DNA from: Candidatus Rokuibacteriota bacterium | GTDB taxonomy: Bacteria; Methylomirabilota; Methylomirabilia; Rokubacteriales; CSP1-6 | Length of the DNA stretch: 5,714 bases | Direction of reading: 5' to 3' | Assembly: GCA_003220195.1 (NCBI GenBank) | Contig: QHRT01000211.1 | Span: forward strand, 544 to 6,257 | Part shown: in pieces, positions 1 through 5,714 of the stretch | Layout of the letters: the number at the start of each line of letters is the position of its first letter | How positions within the stretch are numbered: position 1 is the first letter of the stretch | Translations under genes and position numbers: made by a program | The notes under the pieces: model-generated | The model's database searches: none | The model's input: the letters and a program-made list of their open reading frames with translations, nothing else | Told to the model about the DNA's origin: nothing

Positions 1-1090
1 TCGGCTCGTGACCGCCGCCGCCATAGCACGCGGGTCCGGGATCCGCGCCGGCGCTGTCTGGCCCCACGCGCAGAATGCCACGCTCGATCCGGGCGATCGA
101 GCCACCGCCGGCGCCGATCTCCACCAGGTCGACGCTCGGGACGTTGATCGGCAGCCCGCTCCCGTGTCGCATGCCGATCATGTCGACCTCGAGCTGATCG
201 GTGCGGAGCGGCCGGCCGTTCTCGATCAGCGCCGCCTTCGCGGTCGTCCCGCCCATGTCGAACGCGATCGCATCGCGATAGCCTGCCTGCGCCGCGACGT
301 GGGCCGCCAGGATCGCGCCGGCGGCCGGGCCGGAGTCGAGCGATCGCACGGGAGCGCGCGCGGCGAGCTCACCGGTCGCGATCCCGCCGGTGTTCTGCAT
401 GACGTAGAGATGCCGCGTGAAGCCGCGGGCGCGAAGGCCGTCGGCGAGCGCACCGAGATACGCGCGAAAGCGCGGCAGGATGTACGCGTTCACGACGGTC
501 GTGCTGGTGCGCTCGTATTCGCGGTACTGCGGAGCAATGTCCGAGGACAGCGTGAGGGGGACACCCGGCACGATCCTCGCGGCGACGGCCGCGGCGTGCT
601 GTTCGTGATCGGGCCGCGCGTACGAGTGCAGGAACGCGATCGCGAGCGACTCGGCGCCTGCCATTCGACATTCGTCGAGCGGAACGTACACCGAGCCGTC
701 GGCGAGCACGCGCTCCATCACTTCGCGGATCTGGTCGCGCGGGATGAGCGGCGGGTGCTTGTCCACGAACAGGTCGTTGATGTTGTACCGGAGCTGACGC
801 TGGATCTCGAGCACGTCGCGAAAGCCGTCGGTGGTCACGAGGAACGTCCGCGCCCCCTTGCGCTCGATGACGAGGTTCGCGCCGAGCGTCGTGCCATGGA
901 CGGCCTGTGCGACGTCCGAGAGCGCCACCGACGCGGCTCGCAGCACGTCGGCCAGGCCGAGAAAGACCGCTTCCGAGGGGTCGCGCGGTGTCGTGAGCTG
1001 CTTGCCGACGAACACCTCTCCGGTCTCCGCGTTCTGGAGCACGAAGTCGGTGAACGTGCCACCGATATCGAACCCGAGCCGCCAGGTCAT
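1..1090 (-). CDS. Hydantoinase/oxoprolinase family protein, HyuA-type subunit (N-terminal part, cut by left window edge)
   Basis: About 363 N-terminal residues of a protein that usually has around 680-720 are present; the C-terminus lies beyond position 1. The start opens with the first nucleotide-binding loop of the actin/Hsp70-like fold (DIGGTFTD, residues 8-15). HGTT follows at 65-68, and the second phosphate loop (DMGGTTAK) starts at 278. Further on are GSGLPINVPSVDLVEIG and GAGGGSIA, then AGADPGPACYG near the cut, all hallmarks of the HyuA/OplA family. Known members use ATP to open 5-oxoproline or N-methylhydantoin rings, or to carboxylate acetone or acetophenone, usually with a HyuB partner; the substrate cannot be read here. 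ATG at 1090 is the only start after the in-frame stop at 1160-1162. No good Shine-Dalgarno is seen (GAGG lies about 17 bases upstream). It follows the macro gene after 76 bases that hold only a weak imperfect hairpin (1107-1125). Probably cytoplasmic: no signal peptide. Confidence 0.93.
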   Translation of the reverse strand, partial: MTWRLGFDIGGTFTDFVLQNAETGEVFVGKQLTTPRDPSEAVFLGLADVLRAASVALSDVAQAVHGTTLGANLVIERKGARTFLVTTDGFRDVLEIQRQLRYNINDLFVDKHPPLIPRDQIREVMERVLADGSVYVPLDECRMAGAESLAIAFLHSYARPDHEQHAAAVAARIVPGVPLTLSSDIAPQYREYERTSTTVVNAYILPRFRAYLGALADGLRARGFTRHLYVMQNTGGIATGELAARAPVRSLDSGPAAGAILAAHVAAQAGYRDAIAFDMGGTTAKAALIENGRPLRTDQLEVDMIGMRHGSGLPINVPSVDLVEIGAGGGSIARIERGILRVGPDSAGADPGPACYGGGGHEP

Positions 1091-1166
1091 GGGCGACGCT
1101 CGAACCGCCTCGGCAAAGCCGCGGCAGTCCTCGATACCCGCGAGATCCGGTTGCCGATATCAGCGT

Positions 1167-1721
1167 TCACGGCAGCTCTTCAAGTGCGAGTCGGAATGCT
1201 TCCACCGTCGGCCGATCGATGATGGTGAACCGGATTTCGCGCAGTGGCGAATCGGGTTGCGCGTTGCAGAACTCCCGGACGACACCGATCGCGAGCGGCG
1301 CCGCCTGGTCAACAGGAAAACCGAAGATCCCGGTGCTGATGGACGGGAACGCGATCGAACGAAAGCCCTCGCGGTGCGCGAGCTCGAGGGCGGAGCGATA
1401 GGCCTCCTGCAGCTTCCGTGCTTCGTCACCGGAGTCCCACACGGGGCCGACGGCGTGAATCACCGCGCGAGACGCCAACCGTCCGGCGCCGGTGAGGGCG
1501 GGACGGTCGTGGCCCGCCGGGCCATGCGCCCGGACCCAGGCATCGCTCTCTTTCTGGATGTCCGGGCCGCCGCGCCGCACGATGGCTCCTGCGACCCCGC
1601 CGCCGTGCAACAGATGCTCGTTGGCGGCGTTGACGATCGCGTCGACCGTCTCCTCCGCCAGATCACCGTGACGGACCGCGACGCGATGTCCCGACTCGAA
1701 CGTGCGCTCCACGACGACCAT
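1167..1721 (-). CDS. Macro-domain protein, AF1521-like (ADP-ribose or ADP-ribose-derivative binding/hydrolysis)
   Basis: The 184-residue protein is a single macro domain. Residues 18-34 read HGDLAEETVDAIVNAAN, followed by a glycine loop HGGGVAGAI (39-47), the core strand VIHAVGPVW (87-95) and the second ligand loop SISTGIFGFP (127-136). Macro domains bind ADP-ribose; various members remove it from proteins, deacetylate O-acetyl-ADP-ribose or dephosphorylate ADP-ribose-1''-phosphate. MacroD/YmdB enzymes carry a catalytic Asp in GGGGVDGAI; here that place is Ala44, as in archaeal AF1521-type proteins (HGGGVAYAI), so a YmdB-style deacetylase label would be unsafe. Asn34, the conserved ligand-loop Asn, is present. 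The frame stays open upstream to 1931, but residues encoded there do not look like a macro domain, so ATG at 1721 is chosen. It starts 10 bases after the LigA-type gene with no recognisable Shine-Dalgarno, which suggests translation by reinitiation in one operon. Probably cytoplasmic. Confidence 0.93.
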   Translation of the reverse strand: MVVVERTFESGHRVAVRHGDLAEETVDAIVNAANEHLLHGGGVAGAIVRRGGPDIQKESDAWVRAHGPAGHDRPALTGAGRLASRAVIHAVGPVWDSGDEARKLQEAYRSALELAHREGFRSIAFPSISTGIFGFPVDQAAPLAIGVVREFCNAQPDSPLREIRFTIIDRPTVEAFRLALEELP

Positions 1722-1731
1722 GTGCGGCGGA

Positions 1732-2010
1732 TCAGAAATATTCGACCGTCGTCTGGCCGCGCTCCATGCGGAGCCTGAGATCGGCCATGAAGACCAGGTA
1801 CGGATGTGCGCCGCGCTCGACCAGCTCGTCCCGGTCGAAGCGCTGCATCGCGGCCCGCTCGGTGTCCGAGAGGCCGATCTCATGCATCGCCGCGGTGGCG
1901 TCGGCGACGTAGCGTGCGCGGAACCCGGCATCCGACTTCAGCGCGAACAGACAGCGGTTCACGCGATACGCCGAGGCCGGCGGAAACCGGTAGTGCAGCT
2001 CGGTCGTCAT
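1732..2010 (-). CDS. LigA-type small subunit of a class III extradiol ring-cleavage dioxygenase
   Basis: This 92-residue protein matches the LigA family (alpha subunit of protocatechuate 4,5-dioxygenase and relatives) along its length. Visible motifs are YRVNRCLFALKSD (15-27), FRARYVAD (30-37), the helix AAMHEIGLSDTERAAM (40-55) and GAHPYLVFMADLRL (67-80), the last being the best family signature. In LigAB this helical subunit caps the active site of the iron-bearing LigB chain and has no iron ligands itself. ATG at 2010 overlaps the stop codon of the LigB-type gene as ATGA, so the two are translationally coupled and should be made in near-equal amounts. A GGAG stretch (2022-2025 on the complementary strand) lies 11 bases upstream. 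The order, large subunit gene first, is the reverse of ligA-ligB in Sphingobium. The substrate cannot be told from the sequence. Confidence 0.9.
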   Translation of the reverse strand: MTTELHYRFPPASAYRVNRCLFALKSDAGFRARYVADATAAMHEIGLSDTERAAMQRFDRDELVERGAHPYLVFMADLRLRMERGQTTVEYF

Positions 2011-2795
2011 GCGACCACCCACTCCAGCACGGCGTTGCCGTGATGCCACGACGGCTCGTAGCAGTAGACGTCGGCGCGCGCGTCGCCGACCGCGCCGATC
2101 ACGGTAAGCCACGTGCGCAGCTCGACGTTGCCGGTCTTGTCGAGCTCTTCTCCGGTCACGCTGGCCAGCTCGGCTCCACGGCCCTCGCGCAGCATGTCGA
2201 GCACGCGCCGGTCCCAGTCGAAATCCGGCGAGGCATAGCGGTCGGTGCCCGGGAAATGCGACATCCCGCCCGATGCCATCAACACCACGCGCTCCGGACG
2301 CGCATCGAGAATCGCGCCGAGTGTTCGGCCCCAGTCGTAGCACCGGCGTGGCGTCGGCTGTGGCGGCAGATAGGCGTTCACGTGCAGCGGCACGATCGGC
2401 GGCGCGGGCTCGGGCAGCGTGAAGTGGAGCGGCACAAAGAACGCGTAATCGAGCGGGGCGTCCTGCGTGTACATCAGATCGAAGCCGCGCTCGATACCTT
2501 GCTCGACGACCGCGCGCGCGAGCGGCTCGTGGATCGGGAAGCGGTATCGGTAGGGACCGAACGTCCCCGCGCACTCTTCGCCGACGTAGACGGCGAGCGC
2601 GGGCACCGCCGACAGGAAGAACGCTTCCACGTGATCGCCGGCGACGACGCCGAGCGCGTCAGGGCGCAGCGTCTCGAGCCGCGACTTCACCCGCCCGAAC
2701 GCCGCGTGGACGCGGAGCACCAGGTCACGATCTTCGGTGTCCGGACGCATGATGAGCTGCGGAGTGTGCGCGCAGGCAAAAGCACCAACGAGCAT
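2007..2795 (-). CDS. LigB-type catalytic subunit of a class III (type II) extradiol dioxygenase
   Basis: The 262-residue protein is a full-length LigB-fold enzyme that would cleave a catechol-type ring next to the hydroxyl pair using Fe(II) and O2. By comparison with LigB (His12, His61, Glu242, base His195), the likely iron ligands are His10 in CAHTP, His55 in GDHVEAFF and Glu225 in GNVELRTWL, and the likely acid/base is His180 in SGGMSHFPG. All are present, so the enzyme should be active. The family also contains gallate, dihydroxyphenylpropionate and aminophenol dioxygenases; which substrate applies here is not visible. Start ATG 2795 is supported by a strong Shine-Dalgarno (AGGGGGTG, 2803-2810) seven bases upstream. 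It lies 57 bases after the phosphodiesterase gene and overlaps the LigA-type gene by four bases. No signal peptide: cytoplasmic. Confidence 0.92.
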   Translation of the reverse strand: MLVGAFACAHTPQLIMRPDTEDRDLVLRVHAAFGRVKSRLETLRPDALGVVAGDHVEAFFLSAVPALAVYVGEECAGTFGPYRYRFPIHEPLARAVVEQGIERGFDLMYTQDAPLDYAFFVPLHFTLPEPAPPIVPLHVNAYLPPQPTPRRCYDWGRTLGAILDARPERVVLMASGGMSHFPGTDRYASPDFDWDRRVLDMLREGRGAELASVTGEELDKTGNVELRTWLTVIGAVGDARADVYCYEPSWHHGNAVLEWVVA

Positions 2796-2802
2796 GAGCG
2801 TT

Positions 2803-2810
2803 CACCCCCT
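2803..2810 (-). promoter_or_regulatory. Shine-Dalgarno of the LigB-type gene
   Basis: AGGGGGTG on the minus strand, seven bases before ATG 2795. It is one of only two strong ribosome binding sites in the window and fixes this start. Confidence 0.7.
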
Positions 2811-2823
2811 GATTCGATCCCCG

Positions 2824-2829
2824 AGGCTA
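2824..2829 (-). promoter_or_regulatory. Possible -10 element in the gap before the dioxygenase genes
   Basis: The minus strand reads TGTGCTAGCCT, in which TAGCCT has the TAnnnT pattern of a -10 box and is preceded by a TG pair. A transcript from here would have a leader of about 20-25 bases holding the Shine-Dalgarno. The only -35-like match, CTGACC at the end of the phosphodiesterase gene, is 21 bases away, longer than usual. A small hairpin (2834-2847, stem AGCGC/GCGCT) lies just upstream without a T tract, so there is no convincing terminator. Weak evidence only; the genes may simply be read through from upstream. Confidence 0.22.
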
Positions 2830-2852
2830 GCACAGCGCGCCGGCGCTCGCGG

Positions 2853-4373
2853 TCAGCGCACGCGCCAGCTCTTGTCGACGTAGCGATGCCCGGCGACTTC
2901 GGAAATCTGCAGCGCGGCCGAGTAACCGAGCCGCTCGACGCCGGTCGTATGGACCTGACGCGAGACGGCGACCTGCTCGTGATCCGGTCCACCGACGAGC
3001 GCTTCCGTGAGCACGCGGCCGTCCATCCTTTCGCCGTCGGGCAAGCCGAGCAGCGCCAGGATCGTCGGGACGACGTCGACGTTGCCCGCGGGAGTGCTCA
3101 CGGTCACGCCGCTCTTCACGTCGACGCCCCACGCGAGGAGCGTGTTGCGGACGTTCCACGGGCTCATGCTGCCGTGATCGGCAGCGAGTCGCGGAGGCCC
3201 ACCGGAGGCGCCGTCGGTCAAGCAGACGTCGGTGCCCGAGACGCCATGAGGATTCTGGCCGGACGTCCACGGAAACGTGACGACGACGTCAGGGCCACGC
3301 TCGGCATTGGCCAGGTGAATCAGCTGGAGCGCGAACGTCCCATCGACCCAGCCCAGGGGTTGGCCGGAGCCGCGCCCGGCCGTGAACACGACCCCGACCC
3401 AGTCGCGAGAAAACAAGAACTGGACGATCGCCTCGATGCGCCGGCGGTCACGATGCTTGACGTGGAGCGCTGCCGACTGCCCGTTGCTCGCGATGACAAC
3501 GTCATCGGACGGCGGATCCGCCTTGAGTCCGGCCGTGACCAGCTCGCGCGCGAGGTTCACGGTGCCGGCATTCCAGCCGAAGCCGTGATCGGACACGACG
3601 AAGAGATTCGTTCGCCCGATCAGTCCCAGGCTCTCGAGCCGCTCGAGGAGCCGTGCAACCTGCCGATCGTCGTTGGCGAGCGCCGCGCGCATCGCCGGTG
3701 CGCCGGACCCGAGACCATGCTGGATGTGATCCGGCTCCGTGACCCAGTTGACGACGACGTCGGGCTTCAGTTCCGGCAGCACGTATTCGCAGAGGACGTC
3801 CTGCGTCCAGTCGACGCAGCCGTCGAGACGGTCCGTGGCGCCGCCTTTCTTCGGCGCCGGACCGAAGCGCTCGAGGATCGCGCGGTTCACGTCCTGCGGC
3901 CAGGCGACCAGCATGCCGGGATCGAACCATCCGTTCACGAGCACGCCCACGCCGCCCGGCGCGCGAGGATTCAGGAGCAGCGCGCTCCCGGTCGAGCCCG
4001 AGCTCACCGCGGCGAGCCTGCGTCCGTGCGCGTGAAGCCTTTCGCCGAGCGTCGGGGCCATTACCATGCGCCCGCCGGTCAGCTGGTCGAGGTGCAGGAG
4101 GTTCTGGAACGCCGCCGTGTCGAACGCGCGACGGTCGTCGACCGCAGGGACGTACATCGCGTTGCCCACGATGCCGTTCGTCCCCGGCTGCGTGCCGGTG
4201 GTGATCGCGGCGGCGTTGACGCGGGTGACGGTCGGGAAGACGGCGTGACTGTCGGCGAAGCTCACGCCCTCCTCGCGCAGGCGGAAGAGCGTCGGCGTGT
4301 CCTCGCGCGTGATCGCGTCGGGGCGCAGCCCGTCGAGCACCAGGACAAGGACGAAGCGGTTCACTTGCGGCAT
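2853..4373 (-). CDS. Alkaline phosphatase superfamily protein, type I phosphodiesterase/nucleotide pyrophosphatase
   Basis: The 506-residue protein has the complete two-zinc active site of the NPP family: Asp14 (LDGLRPD), nucleophile Thr50 (FPTVTRVN), Asp262-His263 (VSDHGFG), Asp215 and His219 (EPDHIQHG), and His400 (AADHGSMSPWN). Asn71 in GIVGNAM stands 21 residues after the nucleophile, as the oxyanion-hole Asn does in autotaxin (Thr209/Asn230). It should hydrolyse a phosphodiester or pyrophosphate bond; the substrate is unknown. About 100 C-terminal residues follow His400, including NVDVVPTILALLGL, common in this superfamily. ATG 4373 places the first catalytic strand at residue 7, so there is no room for a signal peptide; the open frame upstream encodes nothing leader-like. 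The start overlaps the end of the DUF3047 gene by 13 bases, and no Shine-Dalgarno is close, which implies translational coupling. Many relatives are exported; this one looks cytoplasmic. Confidence 0.93.
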   Translation of the reverse strand: MPQVNRFVLVLVLDGLRPDAITREDTPTLFRLREEGVSFADSHAVFPTVTRVNAAAITTGTQPGTNGIVGNAMYVPAVDDRRAFDTAAFQNLLHLDQLTGGRMVMAPTLGERLHAHGRRLAAVSSGSTGSALLLNPRAPGGVGVLVNGWFDPGMLVAWPQDVNRAILERFGPAPKKGGATDRLDGCVDWTQDVLCEYVLPELKPDVVVNWVTEPDHIQHGLGSGAPAMRAALANDDRQVARLLERLESLGLIGRTNLFVVSDHGFGWNAGTVNLARELVTAGLKADPPSDDVVIASNGQSAALHVKHRDRRRIEAIVQFLFSRDWVGVVFTAGRGSGQPLGWVDGTFALQLIHLANAERGPDVVVTFPWTSGQNPHGVSGTDVCLTDGASGGPPRLAADHGSMSPWNVRNTLLAWGVDVKSGVTVSTPAGNVDVVPTILALLGLPDGERMDGRVLTEALVGGPDHEQVAVSRQVHTTGVERLGYSAALQISEVAGHRYVDKSWRVR

Positions 4374-5101
4374 GCGCGGAAGTTCGCGTAGTCGCCTTGC
4401 GCCGACGACTTCGTGTCGTCGGCGTCGGTCAACACCGCGATGCCGGCCGGCTTCGGGACCTCATTCTCCTTGAAGTACTTCAAGAAGTCGTCCCGGACGT
4501 TCACGCGCTCGTCGCTCCACTCGGCCTTCCGCTCGGTGCCGCTCTTCAGCACGCGCACCTGGGTGAGTCCGGCGTTCGACGTGAGATGCGTGCCGACGGG
4601 GACTTTTTCGCTCCAGATGTACTTCACCGCTTTCGGTCCGCGGACCCGCGAGTGCGGTACCAGCATGTACACGGCCAGCGCGCTGTCATTGGTTTTCGAC
4701 TCCCGCTCGTCGGCTCCGCGCGGAAACTCGACCGGCCGCCACGACCAGGCGAGGACCGGATACTGTGCGAGATCCCACACGAACGGCTTCGCGGCCTGCA
4801 TGCCGAGCCCTTCCGACGCGGCGTGCAAAAACTTCTTCTCACCCTCCTCCTTCACGGAGTAGACCTTGTGGCCTTCGTCTTTCCGAACTTTCCAGTCAGC
4901 AGGAAACTGCCCGACTCTCGCCTTGGAGAAGTCCTCGATGACGACACAGTCGTCGTCGGCACCGCGCAATTCACGTGGACCGAGCAGCAACGAAAGGAAC
5001 AGAAGCACGATGAAGGAAGAGACTCGAAATCCGATCGGACGCCCGAGCGACGCCGCCGGAACAGACATGGGTCGCGCCGTGTGCAGCGAGCGGGATCTCA
5101 T
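4361..5101 (-). CDS. Secreted or membrane-anchored DUF3047 family protein
   Basis: The 246-residue protein has a basic N-terminus and a hydrophobic stretch (about residues 27-41, SSFIVLLFLSLLLG), then a polar region; a signal-peptidase cut near residue 47-48 (RGAD) would fit, and no lipobox is seen. The rest matches my memory of DUF3047: WSWRP (119-123), an acidic loop with GADERES (129-135), a strand ALAVYMLVP, and a C-terminal TDADDTKSSA followed by an aromatic residue (225-238). The family has no established function. Three starts are possible: TTG 5107, ATG 5101 and ATG 5068. ATG 5101 is preferred because GGGAGGT (5110-5116) lies eight bases upstream, while 5068 has no Shine-Dalgarno. The 3' end overlaps the phosphodiesterase gene, so the two are probably co-translated, which links an exported protein to one that appears cytoplasmic. 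Confidence 0.85.
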   Translation of the reverse strand: MRSRSLHTARPMSVPAASLGRPIGFRVSSFIVLLFLSLLLGPRELRGADDDCVVIEDFSKARVGQFPADWKVRKDEGHKVYSVKEEGEKKFLHAASEGLGMQAAKPFVWDLAQYPVLAWSWRPVEFPRGADERESKTNDSALAVYMLVPHSRVRGPKAVKYIWSEKVPVGTHLTSNAGLTQVRVLKSGTERKAEWSDERVNVRDDFLKYFKENEVPKPAGIAVLTDADDTKSSAQGDYANFRACRK

Positions 5102-5109
5102 GGACAACT

Positions 5110-5116
5110 ACCTCCC
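5110..5116 (-). promoter_or_regulatory. Shine-Dalgarno of the DUF3047 gene
   Basis: GGGAGGT on the minus strand, eight bases before ATG 5101. It decides between three possible starts of the DUF3047 gene. Confidence 0.7.
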
Positions 5117-5127
5117 GAACAACCGCG

Positions 5128-5158
5128 TTCGAGCGCGGGCTTTGCCCGCGCAATCGAA
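5128..5158. repeat. GC-rich inverted repeat (REP-like hairpin)
   Basis: The arms are TTCGA+GCGCGGGC and GCCCGCGC+AA+TCGAA around a TTT loop: eight uninterrupted pairs at the top, a two-base bulge, then five more pairs. It lies in the 98-base gap between the VWA gene and the DUF3047 gene. No T run follows on either strand, so it is not a standard rho-independent terminator, although it could slow polymerase or protect the 3' end of the upstream message. Its neighbour at 5159-5197 is another G/C-block stretch (GGGGAGGC, GAAGCCCC, AAGGGG) that can fold several ways. The look is that of a dispersed intergenic repeat; a second copy is not present in this window. Confidence 0.55.
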
Positions 5159-5199
5159 TCCTGGGGGAGGCTCCGGGAGGCGAAGCCCCTAAGGGGAAG

Positions 5200-5714
5200 C
5201 TACCGCCACCAGTGATGCACGAGGTTGTCGACGACCTCGCCGAGCTGCCCGATCGTCCGGCACTCGCGAACCAGGTCGCACGAAGGCGAGTAGAGCGGCA
5301 TCACGCTGTCGCCGATCCCCCAGCCCCATTGCCCCTCGGGATTCAGCCAGATGATGCCTTTCACCCGCTCGCGGATCAAACGAAGGGCCCAGGCCTGCGG
5401 GTCGTTGTAGTTGTTCCGGGCGTCGCCGAGAAGCAGGATCGTCGTCTTGCGGTCGAGCCCTTCGAGCTCGGTGCGCGCGAAGCGGCTGAACGCGTAGCCG
5501 AAGTCCGAGCGGCAGTGATAGTCGACCGGCGCGGCCTTGAGCGCCCACTCGATGGCGCGCTCCACCGGCAGCGTGTTGAACGCCTGCGTGACCTCCGCGA
5601 TCTCGGAGACGAAGACGTACGAGCGCACGCGGCTGAAACATTCTTGAAGGCTCCAGACGAGCTGGAGCATGAAGCGCGACGCGTTGCGCACGGAATCGGA
5701 GACGTCGCAGATCG
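5200..5714 (-). CDS. CoxE-like VWA-domain protein (C-terminal part, cut by right window edge)
   Basis: About 170 residues to the TAG stop at 5200-5202 are present; the N-terminus lies beyond position 5714. The visible part begins inside the von Willebrand A domain at its metal-binding MIDAS loop, CDVSDSV (D-x-S-x-S, visible residues 3-7). Later come CRSDFGYAF, where the third MIDAS residue is expected, and the strand ILLLGDARNNYNDP with Asp97, a pattern I associate with CoxE-type VWA proteins. The protein ends with the aromatic HHWWR. CoxE-like proteins often act with a MoxR AAA+ ATPase in maturing or remodelling metalloenzymes such as molybdenum hydroxylases; a MoxR gene would be expected upstream, off the window. 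The GTG at 5691 is inside the MIDAS region and is not a real start. The 98-base gap and hairpin after it suggest it is a separate transcription unit from the DUF3047 gene. Confidence 0.87.
   Translation of the reverse strand, partial: ICDVSDSVRNASRFMLQLVWSLQECFSRVRSYVFVSEIAEVTQAFNTLPVERAIEWALKAAPVDYHCRSDFGYAFSRFARTELEGLDRKTTILLLGDARNNYNDPQAWALRLIRERVKGIIWLNPEGQWGWGIGDSVMPLYSPSCDLVRECRTIGQLGEVVDNLVHHWWR

Noticed and set aside
264..271. GCGATCGC octamer (HIP1-like)
   Set aside because: A single coding-region copy; GATCG words are frequent here from codon use, and nothing else suggests a cyanobacterium.
1107..1125. Imperfect hairpin (GCC-CGGC / GCCG-GGC around AAA) between the macro and HyuA-type genes, considered as a terminator
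   Set aside because: Only seven pairs with one mismatch and no T tract; such stems arise by chance in DNA this rich in G+C.
8..1222. A 404-codon plus-strand open frame opposite the HyuA-type gene
   Set aside because: The same codon-aligned antisense effect; the minus-strand reading gives clear HyuA motifs throughout, while this one gives low-complexity Arg/Glu-rich sequence.
1722..1931. A 70-residue N-terminal extension of the macro protein
   Set aside because: The extra residues come from reading the LigA-type gene in another frame and are Ser/Arg-rich with no domain; the macro fold begins right after ATG 1721.
1732..2795. Assigning the names ligA/ligB or a protocatechuate substrate
   Set aside because: Family membership is clear, but active-site residues that I can see are shared by enzymes acting on several catechols and aminophenols, so no symbol or substrate is justified.
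1806..4391. An 861-codon open frame on the plus strand opposite the dioxygenase and phosphodiesterase genes
   Set aside because: Its codons line up exactly with those of the minus-strand LigB-type and phosphodiesterase genes, so a stop would need TTA, CTA or TCA in the sense genes, which are rare in GC-rich coding DNA. The product is Arg/His/Asp-rich with no domain, and it crosses several real genes.

Overview
The window is about 5.7 kb of GC-rich DNA, roughly two thirds G+C by eye, packed with genes that are all on the minus strand. Read in the direction of transcription (right to left) the order is: the C-terminal part of a CoxE-like VWA protein; a secreted DUF3047 protein; a nucleotide pyrophosphatase/phosphodiesterase of the alkaline phosphatase superfamily; the catalytic (LigB-type) and small (LigA-type) subunits of a class III extradiol dioxygenase; a macro-domain protein; and the N-terminal half of a HyuA-type hydantoinase/oxoprolinase/ATP-dependent carboxylase subunit. 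No rRNA, tRNA, CRISPR array, insertion sequence or integrase is visible.

The gene types and composition suggest a free-living soil or subsurface bacterium from a GC-rich lineage, for example Rokubacteria/Methylomirabilota-like or a deltaproteobacterium-like group. This is an impression from gene content, not a placement. Everything looks chromosomal and intact apart from the two genes cut by the window edges.

Layout: 5200-5714 is the VWA gene. 5102-5199 is the only clear break, with a long GC-rich hairpin that may be a dispersed intergenic repeat and a strong Shine-Dalgarno for the next gene. 4361-5101 (DUF3047) and 2853-4373 (phosphodiesterase) overlap by 13 bases. A 57-base gap with a possible -10 element and a strong Shine-Dalgarno precedes the dioxygenase pair (2007-2795 and 1732-2010, overlapping as ATGA). 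The macro gene (1167-1721) begins 10 bases after the dioxygenase pair. The HyuA gene (1-1090) begins 76 bases after the macro gene and leaves the window.

The best functional reading is a catabolic cluster: LigB/LigA would open a catechol-type ring, and the HyuA-type protein would act on a small amide, cyclic imide or ketone with ATP, probably with a HyuB partner just beyond the left edge. The macro protein sits in the middle of this run and has no obvious place in ring cleavage; it lacks the Asp used by MacroD/YmdB enzymes. The phosphodiesterase and DUF3047 protein form a second translationally coupled pair. The neighbourhood is mildly unusual, but nothing here proves a new system.
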